This document shows positions 9,041-19,504 of a stretch of DNA of 64,000 bases, piece by piece. A model generated the notes under the pieces. It was not told the DNA's origin and did no database searches. It worked only from the letters and a program-made list of their open reading frames with translations. Each line of letters begins with the position of its first letter. Positions within the stretch are counted from its first letter, which is position 1. The position numbers were made by a program, and so were the translations under genes. Source of the stretch: Streptomyces drozdowiczii (lineage in GTDB: Bacteria > Actinomycetota > Actinomycetes > Streptomycetales > Streptomycetaceae). The stretch spans positions 620,001 to 684,000 of the forward strand of contig NZ_CP098740.1 in NCBI RefSeq assembly GCF_026167665.1. Direction: 5' to 3'.

Positions 9041-9535
9041 TCACACCACCGCGGGGGCGGCCCCCTCGCGGTGGTGGCGGCCGAGCCAGATTCCGGTGAC
9101 GGCGCTGACGTAGCGCGCGCCGCACCGGTCGGACGGGACGACGAGCTGGGTGCCCGCCTCGTCCAGGTCACGGCCGTCCATGCGGGTGGCGAGCAGGACC
9201 GGCGCGTTGCCGAAGTCCGCGTCGATCTCCGCCCAGGACAGCACGGCGTGGTGGCCGTCGCCGCCGCTCACCGCGAGCAGGAGCCGCGAGCGCTCCTTGC
9301 GGCGGAGCGGGGCGAATCGGGGCAGGGCGGCGGCCACCACCTCGCGCAGCAGCGGTCCGGCGAACGCATGGCGCTGCGGGCCGGAGGTCGCGCAGTCGAA
9401 GACGACGTCGGCCCGGTGCTGCTCCCAGTCGCGCCGCAGCCGGGCGACGGACAGGGTGACCGGATCGGCCAGGTCGCCCCAGAGCGCGAAGGTGCCCGGG
9501 GGCGTGGGACGCGGAGCGGTGCTCGGTCGGTTCAT
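9041..9535 (-). CDS. Small molybdopterin-dependent oxidoreductase-domain protein
   Basis: 164-residue cytoplasmic protein consisting of one sulfite-oxidase-like molybdopterin-binding fold. The segment DVVFDCATSGPQRHAFAG carries the cysteine at the place where such proteins ligate molybdenum, followed by LSWAEIDADFGNAPVLLAT and YVSAVTGIWLGR. It lacks the dimerisation domain, signal peptide and haem partner of full sulfite oxidases, so its substrate is unknown. The ATG at 9533-9535 is chosen because GAGGGG lies just upstream and the fold starts at once (GTFALWGDLADPVTLS). It is transcribed alone. Confidence 0.75.
   Translation of the reverse strand: MNRPSTAPRPTPPGTFALWGDLADPVTLSVARLRRDWEQHRADVVFDCATSGPQRHAFAGPLLREVVAAALPRFAPLRRKERSRLLLAVSGGDGHHAVLSWAEIDADFGNAPVLLATRMDGRDLDEAGTQLVVPSDRCGARYVSAVTGIWLGRHHREGAAPAVV
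9044..9076. terminator. Bidirectional hairpin terminator
   Basis: CACCACCGCGGGGG and CCCCCTCGCGGTGGTG form a near-perfect stem around CGG between two convergent genes. It overlaps the last codons of the molybdopterin-domain gene and starts 11 bp after the B12-locus gene. Confidence 0.7.
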
Positions 9536-9905
9536 CGTCGGTCCCCTCGCGGCGGTCGGTGCGGCGGCTGCGCGCAGTGATACCCGACCGCCGGAGCGGC
9601 GAACCGCGATTGCCATGCCGGATCGCCTCTTCGGCTCGCATTTCTGAGCTGTGTACGCGTACGGGCCTGGCATGGGCCTGGTGCGCCGAGCGGGCCGCCC
9701 GCCTGCCACCTGCTCACCGGCAGCGGACGCACCGTGTCCCCACCCGGCGGTGCGCCGCGCCTGCCCGTGCGCGTCGAGTCCGAGAGCATGGCCTTCGACA
9801 CCTGGTACCTGCACCTCCCCGAGGGTGATCGGGTGCCGCCCCGGGTCCTGGAGGAGATATCCGCTCGACCTGCGCACGGCGTTGCCGTGCTGGCGTACCG
9901 GCTGG
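9536..9905. other. Intergenic stretch with a possible gene remnant
   Basis: About 370 bp between two leftward genes. On the plus strand a GTG-started frame at 9734 runs into the 3' end of the alpha-galactosidase (to 9997). Its first part (MAFDTWYLHLPEGDRVPP and onward) has G or C in almost every third position, as real genes here do, then loses this property. It resembles no family I recognise and has no good ribosome binding site. It is either a decayed gene fragment or chance. A promoter for the molybdopterin-domain gene must also lie here. Confidence 0.3.
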
Positions 9906-11978
9906 TCAGCGGGTGCGGACCGCGTGCAGGACAAGCGCCGATTCCGGGTGCAGGCGCGGGAGTTCGAGGCCGATGTGGGCCAGGAACTCGCCGGTGATCC
10001 CGGCCTGTTCCGGGGACGGGCGGGGCGTCGGGCGTACCCCGTTCCCGGAGGGCGGGGGGCCGACCGGTGTGAGCCGGTAGACGCCTTCCGGGGCGAGGCC
10101 GGTGAAGCGGGCCCGGGACGGGATCTCCGCGCGGGTCGCGGTGAGTTGGACGTACGAGAGGAGCGCCTCGCCGCCGTCGGGGGCGACCACGGCGGTGAGC
10201 GAGGCGGCGTCGTCGTCGGGGCTCTCGTGGCGGAACAGACGGCCGGTGTGCAGCAGGGTGCGGTGGCGCTTGTACGCGGCGACCCACTCGGCGAGTTCGG
10301 CGCGCTCGGCGTCCGTGGCGGAGGTGATGTCCCACTCGATGCCGAAGTGCCCGAACAGGGCGGTCGCCGCGCGGAAGGCGAGCGTGTGGGTGCGGCCCGT
10401 GCTGTGGCAGGTGGTCGGTCCGACGTGGGCGCCGGTCAGTTCCAGCGGCAGCAGGAGGTTGGTGCCCCGCTGGATCTCCTGGCGTTCCAGGGCGTCGTTG
10501 CAGTCGGAGGTCCACACACGGTCGGTGTGTTCCAGGATGCCGAGGTCCATGCGGCCGCCGCCCGACGCGCAGCTCTCGATCTCCACTCCGGGGTGGCGCC
10601 CGCGCAACTCCGCCAGGAGCCGGTAGGCGGCGGTGGTCTGTTCGCGGACCGCGGCGCGGCCCTCGTGGCCCGGTTCGACCAGGTCGCGGTTGTGGTCCCA
10701 CTTGAGGTAGGCGATGTCGTACGTGGAGAGCAGGGTGTCGAAGCGCTCCAGGAGGTACGCGTAGACCTCGGGGCGGCACAGGTCGAGCACCTGCTGGTTC
10801 CGCCAGTCCGGCGGGAGCCGGTCGGCGGCGTGCAGCGCCCAGTCGGGGTGCTCGCGCAGGAGCCGGGAGTCGGGGTTGGCCATCTCCGGTTCGCACCACA
10901 GGCCGAACTCCATGCCGTGCGCCCGGACATGCTCGATCAGCGGGCCGAGGCCGTCCGGCCACACGTCCGGGTCGACGTACCAATCGCCCAGGCCGGCGGT
11001 GTCGTCACGCCGGCCGAGGAACCAGCCGTCGTCCAGGACGAAGCGCTCGACACCCGCCTCCGCCGCGCGCTCGACCAGCGGCATGAGGCGCCCCGGGTCG
11101 TGGTCGAAGTAGGTCGCCTCCCAGTTGTTGAGGACGACGGGGCGCGGCCGGACCTCGGGGTCGGGGTGGTGGGCGCGGGCACGCAGCCAGTCGTGGAAGC
11201 GGGGCGTGATGCCGTTGAGGCCGCTCCCGGAGTACGCGGCACAGAGCCAGGGCGTCACGTATTCCTCACCGGGCGCGAGGGCGCACTCGCCGGGCAGGAG
11301 CAGTTCGCCGGTGCCGATCACGCAGCCGGTGGACGGCATGCGTTCCGCGTAATAGCGCTGGTTTCCGCTCCACGCGAGATGCACCGACCAGACCTCGCCG
11401 TCGTCCCAGCCGAAGCCGGGGGTGCCGACGGACAGCAGGGCGGGGCTGTCGTGGCCGGGACGCCCCCGGCGGCTCTCCCGCAGATACGTGCCGTGGCTCA
11501 GCGGGTGGCGCTGCGGCTGGCGCTCCTTGGCCCACCGGCCGGTGAAGTCCATGGCCTCCACGGCGCGCGAGGGAATCGGCAGCACCGGTGTCAGCTCGTC
11601 CAGCTGGTAGGCGTCGGTGCCGGTGTTGCGCAGACCGTGGCGGAGGCGCAGCAGTCCGGAAGGGGTCAGTTCCAGCTCCGCCCGCCACTCCAGTCGGCTG
11701 TCCGGGTCCTCGGCGCGGACGGTGATCCGCGCGCCTTCGACGTGCACGGTGCGGGCGTGGGTGAACGACGGCGACCAGGCCGTGCCCGCACGGTGGCCGA
11801 TGAGACCCGGCCGGCCCTGGTGGACCTGGGCGTTCAGCGGGAGGAGGGAGGTGCCGGTCACCGTGTCGCCCAGGGTCCGAGCGGTGGTCTCGGAGAGTGC
11901 TCTTCCCCAGTGCAGGACGCGTCCGTCCGTCTCGTCGACGACCAGGCTGACGCCTGCGGCGGTCAGGTGAATGGGCAT
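9906..11978 (-). CDS. Alpha-galactosidase, glycoside hydrolase family 36
   Basis: 690-residue enzyme that releases alpha-1,6-linked galactose from raffinose-type sugars and galactomannan. There is no signal peptide, so it acts inside the cell. An N-terminal beta-sandwich (1-270) precedes a TIM barrel with the family motifs FVLDDGWF, FGLWCEPEM, YLKWDHNRD (nucleophile Asp428) and ESCASGGGRMDLG then TSDCNDA (acid/base Asp492). The ATG at 11976-11978 has GAAGGGAT upstream; the open frame continues further 5' without protein character. It is monocistronic and divergent from the alpha/beta hydrolase. No dedicated sugar transporter is adjacent. Confidence 0.93.
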   Translation of the reverse strand: MPIHLTAAGVSLVVDETDGRVLHWGRALSETTARTLGDTVTGTSLLPLNAQVHQGRPGLIGHRAGTAWSPSFTHARTVHVEGARITVRAEDPDSRLEWRAELELTPSGLLRLRHGLRNTGTDAYQLDELTPVLPIPSRAVEAMDFTGRWAKERQPQRHPLSHGTYLRESRRGRPGHDSPALLSVGTPGFGWDDGEVWSVHLAWSGNQRYYAERMPSTGCVIGTGELLLPGECALAPGEEYVTPWLCAAYSGSGLNGITPRFHDWLRARAHHPDPEVRPRPVVLNNWEATYFDHDPGRLMPLVERAAEAGVERFVLDDGWFLGRRDDTAGLGDWYVDPDVWPDGLGPLIEHVRAHGMEFGLWCEPEMANPDSRLLREHPDWALHAADRLPPDWRNQQVLDLCRPEVYAYLLERFDTLLSTYDIAYLKWDHNRDLVEPGHEGRAAVREQTTAAYRLLAELRGRHPGVEIESCASGGGRMDLGILEHTDRVWTSDCNDALERQEIQRGTNLLLPLELTGAHVGPTTCHSTGRTHTLAFRAATALFGHFGIEWDITSATDAERAELAEWVAAYKRHRTLLHTGRLFRHESPDDDAASLTAVVAPDGGEALLSYVQLTATRAEIPSRARFTGLAPEGVYRLTPVGPPPSGNGVRPTPRPSPEQAGITGEFLAHIGLELPRLHPESALVLHAVRTR

Positions 11979-12151
11979 GTGTGATCCCTTCCGGCGCCGA
12001 CTATATGGGGTGTCCGCCCGCCGCGGGCAGTGCGGTGTCCTTCCCCCACGTTGCGAAGGGCGGAACCAGCGCGAACGATGGAGTCGGGCCCGATTTTCGA
12101 GACGCGAGGCCGCGTGGACCGGGCGCTCGTGCGTCAAGACGTGGAGCCGAC

Positions 12152-13125
12152 ATGACTGATCTTCCTCCTCCGATCACCCCCTATCTGGAACCGGCCGCGA
12201 AGGAGCTGTGCGAGGCGACGGATCCGCATCCGCGGATCTACGAGGTCCCCCGGAGAAGGGCCGGGACATCCTGCTCGGTCTGCAGAGCGACGCGTCCGTC
12301 CCCCGGCCCGATGTGGACGAGGAATGGGTCGACGTGGACGCCGGTGAGTGGGGCACGGTCCGTACCCGCATCATCCGGCCCGCCGGGTCCACCGCGCCGC
12401 TGCCCGTGGTGTTCTACATCCATGGAGCGGGGTGGGTCTTCGGGGACGAGAAGACCCACGACCGCCTCTTCCGGGAGCTCACGGTCGGCGCCGGGGCGGC
12501 CGGCGTCTTCCCGGTCTACGACCGCGCGCCCGAGGCGAAGTACCCCACCCAGGTCGAGCAGAACTACGCCGTGGGGCGGTGGGTCCTGGAGCACGGCGCG
12601 GAGCACGGCCTCGACACCTCGCGGATCGCCGTCACCGGCGAGTCGGTCGGCGGCTGCATGTCCACCGTGTTCGCGCTGATGAACAAGGAGCGCGGCGGGA
12701 TCGACCTCAAGGCCCAGGCCCTGCTCTACCCGGTGGCCGACGCCGGCTTCGACACCCCCTCGTACCACCAGTTCGCCGAGGGCTACTACCTCACCCGGGA
12801 CGGCATGAAGTGGTTCTGGGACGCCTACACCACCGACGCCGCCCAGCGCGCCGAGCCCCACGCCTCACCGCTCCGGGCCTCCCTGGACCAGTTGAGGGGG
12901 CTGCCCAGGACTCTCGTCATCACCGATGAGGCCGACGTCCTGCGGGACGAGGGCGAGAGTTACGCGAACAAGCTGCGCGAGGCCGGGGTGGACGTGACCT
13001 CCGTCCGGGTGGCGGGCATGGTCCACGACTTCCTGCTCCTGGACAGCCTGCGCGACACCCGCGCCGCCAACGTCGCCCGCAAGCTCGCCGTGGACTTCCT
13101 CCACGCGGCGCTGCACGGCGACTGA
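12152..13125 (+). pseudogene. Alpha/beta hydrolase (HSL/acetyl-esterase type), split by a frameshift
   Basis: The ATG at 12152 (GGAG upstream) encodes MTDLPPPITPYLEPAAKEL to HPRIYEV, then the frame is lost at the C-run 12247-12251. Adding one C joins it to the long frame PPEKGRDILLGLQ through to 13125, giving 324 residues, normal for the family. Motifs: HGAGW (oxyanion hole, HGGG-like), nucleophile elbow GESVGG, catalytic Asp in TDEADVLRDEG, and catalytic His in GMVHDF. It is a cytoplasmic carboxylesterase of unknown substrate. If the sequence is correct, a product could only start internally and would lack the N-terminal cap. Confidence 0.85.
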
Positions 13126-13138
13126 TCCGGGCGACGGC

Positions 13139-13170
13139 CCGGCCTCCTCCCCGGGCGGGGAGGAGGCCGG
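13139..13170. terminator. Convergent hairpin terminator
   Basis: Perfect 14-bp stem CCGGCCTCCTCCCC / GGGGAGGAGGCCGG around GGGC, placed between the hydrolase and the convergent xylanase gene. It can serve both. Confidence 0.8.
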
Positions 13171-13185
13171 TGGTGTACGGCGGTG

Positions 13186-14764
<1,579 letters not shown>

Positions 14765-14821
14765 GAGGCCAGATGAACATCTAAGCCGGTTCCTGCAAGT
14801 GATGCGGCAGCTCACGCTGGC

Positions 14822-14835
14822 TGTAAGCGCTCACA
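14822..14835. promoter_or_regulatory. LacI-family-like operator TGTAAGCGCTCACA
   Basis: A 14-bp near-perfect palindrome centred on AGCGCT, the type of site bound by Streptomyces LacI-family sugar repressors such as CebR. It lies about 100 bp upstream of the xylanase -35 box and could contribute to its catabolite control. Confidence 0.45.
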
Positions 14836-14856
14836 TTCACACCTTCCGCCGACACA

Positions 14857-14896
14857 CTTCCGCGCCGTCTCGAAATATTTCGAGACGGCGCGGAAG
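14857..14896. terminator. 40-bp perfect palindrome: catalase terminator containing the xylanase operator core
   Basis: Left arm CTTCCGCGCCGTCTCGAAAT (14857-14876) is exactly complementary to the right arm through 14896, with no spacer. It begins 11 bp after the catalase stop, so as RNA it makes a long hairpin terminator. Its centre, CGAAATATTTCG (14871-14882), is identical to the operator at 14753-14764, 118 bp away. Confidence 0.7.
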
Positions 14897-14907
14897 GGCC
14901 GGTGGAG

Positions 14908-16566
14908 TCAGCGGGTGACGACGTGGCGTTCGTCGGGGACGCAGTGGGTCATCGTCAGGCCGGTGACGTCGCGCGGCGGGTTGTCGCCGAGACGGGAGAG
15001 GCGCTCCCGGTCCTCGTCGGTGAGGTTCTGGCCGGGCAGCGGCTCCAGGCCCTTGACGTCCGAGGGGGTGATGCGGAGCCCTTCGCCGATCTTGAGGCCC
15101 AGTTCGTTCTCCACGAGCAGGAAGTGCCAGACCATCCGCTCCTGGACCGGCCGGTCGCACTGCGAGAGCAGGTTGACGAGGTTGTGCACAAGGTCGTCCC
15201 GCTCCCACTGCTCCATCAGGAGGTAGCGCTGACCGGCCTGGAGGTAGTCGTTGGTCCGGGGGATGCGCTTGCGGGTGAGCCGGCCGCGCACCTCGGGGCC
15301 CACCTCGTCGTGCGTGGGGTAGTGCGCCTCGCGCAGACCGCCCGTGATGGACGGCTCGTAGTTGACGATCGGATTCCCGCCGCCGCCATCGACGTGGTAC
15401 GTCATCAGGCCGTCGCGCTGGTTGGTGCGCACGGTGGCGTTCTTGGCCTGGTTGACCGGCAGTTGCAGGTAGTTGGGGCCGACGCGGTAGCGCTGGGTGT
15501 CGCTGTACGAGAAGGTGCGGCCCACCAGCATCTTGTCGTCGGAGAAGTCGAGCCCGTCCACCAGCACCCCGGTGCCGAAGGAGATCTGGTCGTTCTCCGC
15601 GAAGTAGTTCTCCGGCATCCGGTCGAGGACCATCCGGCCCACCGCCCTGGGCGGGAAGTCCTGCTCGGGCCAGGTCTTCGTGTCGTCCAGCGGGTCGAAG
15701 TCCAGCTCCGGGTGGTCGTGGTCGTCCATCAGCTGGACGAGCAGTTCCCACTCCGGGTGGGCCCCGCGCCCCACCGCCTCGTACAGGTCCTTCGTGGCGT
15801 GGCCGAGGCTGTCGGCCTGTACGTTGGCCGCGTCCTCCTCGGTCATGCTGCGCACGCCCGCCTTCGGCATCCAGTGGTACTTCACCAGGAAGGACTCACC
15901 GGACTCGTTGACCCACTTGTACGTATTGACGCCGAAGCCCTGCATATGGCGGTAGTCCGCCGGGATGCCGCGCGGGCTGAACAGGTTCACCAGCATGTGC
16001 ATGGACTCGGGCGTCTGCGACATGAAGTCGAAGATGCGCCGGGGCTGCTGCTCGAACGTGACGGGGTCCGGCTTGAGCGCGTGGATCACATCGGGGAACT
16101 TGATCGCGTCCCGGATGAAGAAGACCCCCAGGTTGTTGCCGACGAGGTCCCAGTTGCCGTCCTCGGTGTAGAACTTCACCGCGAAACCGCGCGGGTCGCG
16201 CGCCGCCTCGGAGGAGTCACGGCCACCGATCACGGTCGAGAAGCGCACCGCGACGTCCGTGCGCCTGCCGCGCTCCTGGAAGAGCTTGGCGCGGGTGAAG
16301 CGGGCGATGGGCTCGTCGCCGAAGGCACCGTACGCCTCGAAGTACCCGTAGGCGGTCACGCCCCGGGCGTGCACGACGCGCTCGGGGATCCGCTCGCGGT
16401 CGAAGTGGCTGATCTTCTCCAGGAACTGGTAGTTCTCCAGCGTGGCCGGGCCCCGGGCGCCGACGGTGCGCTGGTTCTGGTTGTCGTAGACGGGATGGCC
16501 CTGCCGGTTGGTGAGCGTCTCGCGCTCGTCACCGGCTGCGGGGCCCCTGTTCGATACGTCCGTCAC
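14908..16566 (-). CDS. Monofunctional haem catalase
   Basis: 552-residue cytoplasmic enzyme that converts hydrogen peroxide to water and oxygen. It is a small-subunit (clade 1/3-like) catalase with the full active-site set: His in [16 protein letters not shown], Asn in [14 protein letters not shown] and the haem-ligand Tyr in [19 protein letters not shown]-binding-region residues are also present. The GTG start at 16564-16566 has AAGGAG upstream. It is monocistronic; no CatR/Fur-type regulator or obvious operator is adjacent. The downstream 40-bp palindrome acts as terminator. It serves oxidative stress defence. Confidence 0.96.
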   Translation of the reverse strand: MTDVSNRGPAAGDERETLTNRQGHPVYDNQNQRTVGARGPATLENYQFLEKISHFDRERIPERVVHARGVTAYGYFEAYGAFGDEPIARFTRAKLFQERGRRTDVAVRFSTVIGGRDSSEAARDPRGFAVKFYTEDGNWDLVGNNLGVFFIRDAIKFPDVIHALKPDPVTFEQQPRRIFDFMSQTPESMHMLVNLFSPRGIPADYRHMQGFGVNTYKWVNESGESFLVKYHWMPKAGVRSMTEEDAANVQADSLGHATKDLYEAVGRGAHPEWELLVQLMDDHDHPELDFDPLDDTKTWPEQDFPPRAVGRMVLDRMPENYFAENDQISFGTGVLVDGLDFSDDKMLVGRTFSYSDTQRYRVGPNYLQLPVNQAKNATVRTNQRDGLMTYHVDGGGGNPIVNYEPSITGGLREAHYPTHDEVGPEVRGRLTRKRIPRTNDYLQAGQRYLLMEQWERDDLVHNLVNLLSQCDRPVQERMVWHFLLVENELGLKIGEGLRITPSDVKGLEPLPGQNLTDEDRERLSRLGDNPPRDVTGLTMTHCVPDERHVVTR

Positions 16567-16719
16567 GGGCGTCGACTCCTTCGGAACGTGTACGTATGCG
16601 CCTTTTCCTCAAGCTATGCGAGGTTGGGGCACCCGGCAGTGCGGGCCGCCCGGGCGGGCGCGCGGGCACGGCCTGCCCGCCTCTGACGGGTTCGGCCGTT
16701 CGGGTCGCCCCTCCGCGCG

Positions 16720-16965
16720 TCAGAGCAGCAGGATGATCGCGTACACGAGGAAGAACGCCGCGATGAGCAGTGTCACGCCGATGATCAGCGCCATCGGGGC
16801 CTTCGCCCAGCCCTTCGGCGGGTTGTACGTGATGTCCTCGGGCCCCGTACCCGACAGTCCGCTCTCGGCGGGCGGGGTCTCCCCGGGCGGCACGCCGCCG
16901 CCGGGTTCCAGTCCTGGGGTCTCGCGGGGTTCCGGGTCGGGGTCCGGGGTCTGGGAAGGAGTCAT
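16720..16965 (-). CDS. DUF6480-type small membrane protein
   Basis: 81 residues: a Pro/Glu/Gly-rich soluble N-terminus (TPDPDPEPRETPGLEPGG, then PPGETPPAE), the motif GPEDITYNPPKGWAKAP, and a single C-terminal membrane helix ending in AIILLL. This matches the small Streptomyces DUF6480 family of unknown function. The ATG at 16963-16965 has AAGGAG-like bases close upstream. It is the last gene in a run of small membrane-associated proteins, probably envelope or stress related (inference). Confidence 0.75.
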   Translation of the reverse strand: MTPSQTPDPDPEPRETPGLEPGGGVPPGETPPAESGLSGTGPEDITYNPPKGWAKAPMALIIGVTLLIAAFFLVYAIILLL

Positions 16966-17099
16966 GTGATCCACGTTCCCCGATGACCGCCGAGTTCGCC
17001 CGCCCACGGCCGGCGTGCGCCCGCCAGCAGGTCCTGGTACGCGGAGGGGGCCGGCTCCCGTCACCGGGTGCCGGCCCCCTCCGTCTCCACTGCGCGGCG

Positions 17100-17366
17100 T
17101 CAGCCCGGCCAGCTGCCGGTGAGGCGGCGGGCGGTCACCGCGCCGGAACGCTCTATCGCCGCCTTGACCACGGCGAAGATCGCGCCCTGGACGGCCGCGG
17201 CGAGCAGGATCTCCTTCCAGCGGCGGTCCTCGTCCATGGCGTCGGGGGCGTCGCCCTCGCCCTCGATGACCTTCCACACCTGCTTGAACGCCATGCCCGC
17301 GAGCATGCCGCCGGCGGCGCCGAGCACGAGCCCGACCGGCTTGTAGGCGATCTTGGCCGCGTTCAC
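17100..17366 (-). CDS. DUF4235 membrane protein
   Basis: 88 residues with a glycine-rich first membrane segment (KPVGLVLGAAGGMLAGMAFKQ), the family signature VWKVIEGEGDAPDAMDEDR, and a second hydrophobic helix (EILLAAAVQGAIFAVVKAA). The GTG start overlaps the DUF3618 stop (GTGA), so the two are coupled. The function is unknown; DUF3618/DUF4235/holin-like trios are common in actinobacteria and are often stress induced. Confidence 0.85.
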   Translation of the reverse strand: MNAAKIAYKPVGLVLGAAGGMLAGMAFKQVWKVIEGEGDAPDAMDEDRRWKEILLAAAVQGAIFAVVKAAIERSGAVTARRLTGSWPG

Positions 17367-17829
17367 CGGCGGTGGCCCCGGCTGCGGCGGACCAGGAGGA
17401 CGGCGGCGATCAGGGCACCGGCCGCGAGCAGCGGGGTGCGGTTGGCGCGGGCCGCGGTGGCAGCCTGGCCGGCGGTCTCGCGCAGCGGTTCGGGCGCCTT
17501 GTCCGCCGCGTACTGCCCGGCCTTCGCCGCGCTCTCGCGTACCTGGGCGGCGGCCTGGGCGGTCTTCTCCAGGACGGGGTCGGGGGTGCGCTCCCTCAGC
17601 TTCTGGGCGACCTGGGCCGCCTTGTCGCGCACCTGGCCGGTGGCCAGGGCTGCCTTCTCCGCGGTCTGCTGCTTCACAGCGGCCGTCCTCTCCTTCGCCT
17701 GCGCCTTGATGTCGGCCTTGGCGGCCAGCGCCTCGACGGTCATCCCGAGTTCGTCACGGGTTTGCTCGACCTGCCTGCGCAGGTCCTCGGGGTGGGGTTC
17801 TCGTTGTCGGTCCGGTGTGTGTCGCTCAT
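17363..17829 (-). pseudogene. DUF3618 family protein, frameshifted near its start
   Basis: The natural start is the ATG at 17827-17829, which overlaps the stop of the holin-like gene (ATGA) and encodes MSDTHRTDNENPTP. The frame is then lost at the G-run 17789-17792 (C-run on the coding strand). Adding one C restores EDLRRQVEQTRDELGMTVEA, the DUF3618 signature, and a 155-residue protein with a long Ala/Lys/Gln-rich helix (about 30-120) and one membrane helix (LLAAGALIAAVLLVRRSRG). As given, only an out-of-context upstream start could read the body. The function is unknown; it is coupled to its neighbours on both sides. Confidence 0.8.
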
Positions 17830-18239
17830 CGGTGTGCCTTTTCCTTGATCTCTGCCACATCGGCCTTGACGCTGTCGATGGTCTGCTCGGGTGCGGGCGT
17901 CCCGGCCTCGGTGATCTGCCGCTTCCCCGCCAGGGCGGCGACGGCGGCCGCGGCCGCCAGTACCGCCGTGACGACGAGCGCCGCCGCCCACACCGGCAGC
18001 ACCAGTGCGAGGGCGACGATGCACGTCGCGACCAGGGCCTGGGCCGTCAGGAAGCCCAGCAGGCCGGCGGCGCCGAAGAGGCCGCCGCCCTTGCCGTACC
18101 GCTTGCCCTTCTCGGTCATTTCCACCCGGGCGAGCTGCATCTCCTCCCGGACCAGCTCCGAGATCTGCTGCGAGGCACGCGAGACCAGCACGTTCACCGA
18201 CTCGTCGGTGCCGTGGGCCTGACGCTCCATGGTGCTCAT
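17826..18239 (-). CDS. Phage-holin-family / DUF1469 membrane protein
   Basis: 137 residues. The amphipathic N-terminus SVNVLVSRASQQISELVREE precedes EMQLARVEMTEKGKRYGKGGG and two membrane helices (FLTAQALVATCIVALALVL and a second Ala/Val helix), then a charged tail (DSVKADVAEIKEKAHR). This is the actinobacterial putative holin superfamily protein (PF07332), not a phage lysis gene: no endolysin or phage genes are near. It is first of the coupled set holin-like, DUF3618, DUF4235. Confidence 0.88.
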   Translation of the reverse strand: MSTMERQAHGTDESVNVLVSRASQQISELVREEMQLARVEMTEKGKRYGKGGGLFGAAGLLGFLTAQALVATCIVALALVLPVWAAALVVTAVLAAAAAVAALAGKRQITEAGTPAPEQTIDSVKADVAEIKEKAHR

Positions 18240-18358
18240 ACGAGGTCACCTTGCCTTCCTCGATCGTGCGAATCGCGGTCCGCGCCCATCCGTCCGGCGC
18301 AGCGGCGCGTGGGTCGGTCCCGGCACACGTACCCGGTGATCGGCGGGACACCCCTGGG

Positions 18359-19408
18359 TCATTCCGCCAGCCGGCGGCGGTCCTCCTCGCTCCAGGCGCG
18401 GGTGTCGCGGGGCCGCACGTACGGCTCCTCGTCCTCGGGCAGTCCGCCGGCGATGGCGCGCCGGCGGGCCATCTCGGCGTCGAATTCCAGGCCGAGCAGG
18501 ATCGCGAGGTTGGTGATCCACAGCCATACGAGGAACACGACGACGCCCGCGAGTGTGCCGTAGGTCTTGCTGTACGAGGCGAAGTTCGCGACGTAGAACG
18601 CGAAGCCGGCGGAGGCGGCCAGCCAGATGAGCATCGCCAGGAGGCTGCCGGGGGTGATCCACCGGAAGCCGCGGCCCTTGGCGTTCGGGGCGGCCCAGTA
18701 CAGCAGCGCGATCATGAGGATGACCAGGAGGACCAGAACCGGCCATTTGGCGATGGACCACACGGTCAGCGCGGTGTCGCCGATGCCGAGGGCGGTGCCC
18801 GCCTGCCGGGCGACGGCGCCCGAGAAGACGACGATGAGCGCGCTGGCGCAGGCGAGGACCATCAGCGTGACGGTGAGCGCGAGGCGCAGGGGCAGGATCT
18901 TCCAGACCGGCCGGCCCTCGGGCAGGTCGTAGACGGCGTTCGAGGTGCGGATGAACGCGGCGATGTAGCCGGAGGCCGACCAGACGGCGACGGCCAGGCC
19001 CACGATCGCCATGACCGAGCCGACGCCGGCGTTGCCCTGGAGCTGGCGCACGGCGTCGGTGAGGACGTCGCGGGCGGAGCCGGGCGCCAGTTGCCGCAGG
19101 TTGTCGAGGACCCGCCGGGTGGCGGACTCCCCCGCGATGCCCAGCAGGGACACCAGCACCAGCAGCGCGGGGAACAGCGACAGGACTCCGTAGTACGTGA
19201 GTGCGGCGGCCCGGTCGGCGAGTTCGTCGTCCTTGAACTCCCGAGCGGTCGCGCGCAGCACGGCGAGCCAGGACCGGCCGCTCAGCTGGGTCGGCTCGTC
19301 GGGGGCCCGCTCCTCCACTTCCTCACCGGGTCCCACGTCCGGCGCGGGTCCGTCGCCGCCGTGGTGCTGTTCTTCCCTGTCGGTGCCGGGGTGCGGTGTC
19401 CTTTTCAT
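18359..19408 (-). CDS. YihY/BrkB family inner membrane protein
   Basis: 349 residues with an acidic hydrophilic N-terminus and six membrane helices. Signature segments are LADRAAALTYYGVLSLFPALLVLVS near the first helix, SGYIAAFIRTSNAVYD, and FASYSKTYGTLAGVVVFLVWLW near the last. Once misnamed ribonuclease BN, the family is of uncertain transport function. The ATG is at 19406-19408. It sits upstream of the holin-like/DUF3618/DUF4235 set in the same direction, 119 bp apart, and may be co-transcribed. Confidence 0.92.
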   Translation of the reverse strand: MKRTPHPGTDREEQHHGGDGPAPDVGPGEEVEERAPDEPTQLSGRSWLAVLRATAREFKDDELADRAAALTYYGVLSLFPALLVLVSLLGIAGESATRRVLDNLRQLAPGSARDVLTDAVRQLQGNAGVGSVMAIVGLAVAVWSASGYIAAFIRTSNAVYDLPEGRPVWKILPLRLALTVTLMVLACASALIVVFSGAVARQAGTALGIGDTALTVWSIAKWPVLVLLVILMIALLYWAAPNAKGRGFRWITPGSLLAMLIWLAASAGFAFYVANFASYSKTYGTLAGVVVFLVWLWITNLAILLGLEFDAEMARRRAIAGGLPEDEEPYVRPRDTRAWSEEDRRRLAE

Positions 19409-19447
19409 ACGGTGCGGTTTGCCCGCCGGGCGGTACTCATGTGTGCG

Positions 19448-19485
19448 AGGGCCGGTCCGGGGGGTGAGGCTTCCCCGGACCGGCC
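19448..19485 (-). terminator. Terminator of the pectate lyase gene
   Basis: Perfect 14-bp inverted repeat GGGCCGGTCCGGGG / CCCCGGACCGGCCC with a 10-nt loop, 20 bp after the pectate lyase stop. Confidence 0.8.
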
Positions 19486-19504
19486 CGCTGTGCGGGAGGG
19501 GCCG

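Noticed and set aside
17826..18239. Holin-like gene as evidence of a prophage
   Set aside because: Neighbours are host membrane proteins, and the family is widespread in actinobacterial chromosomes outside phages.
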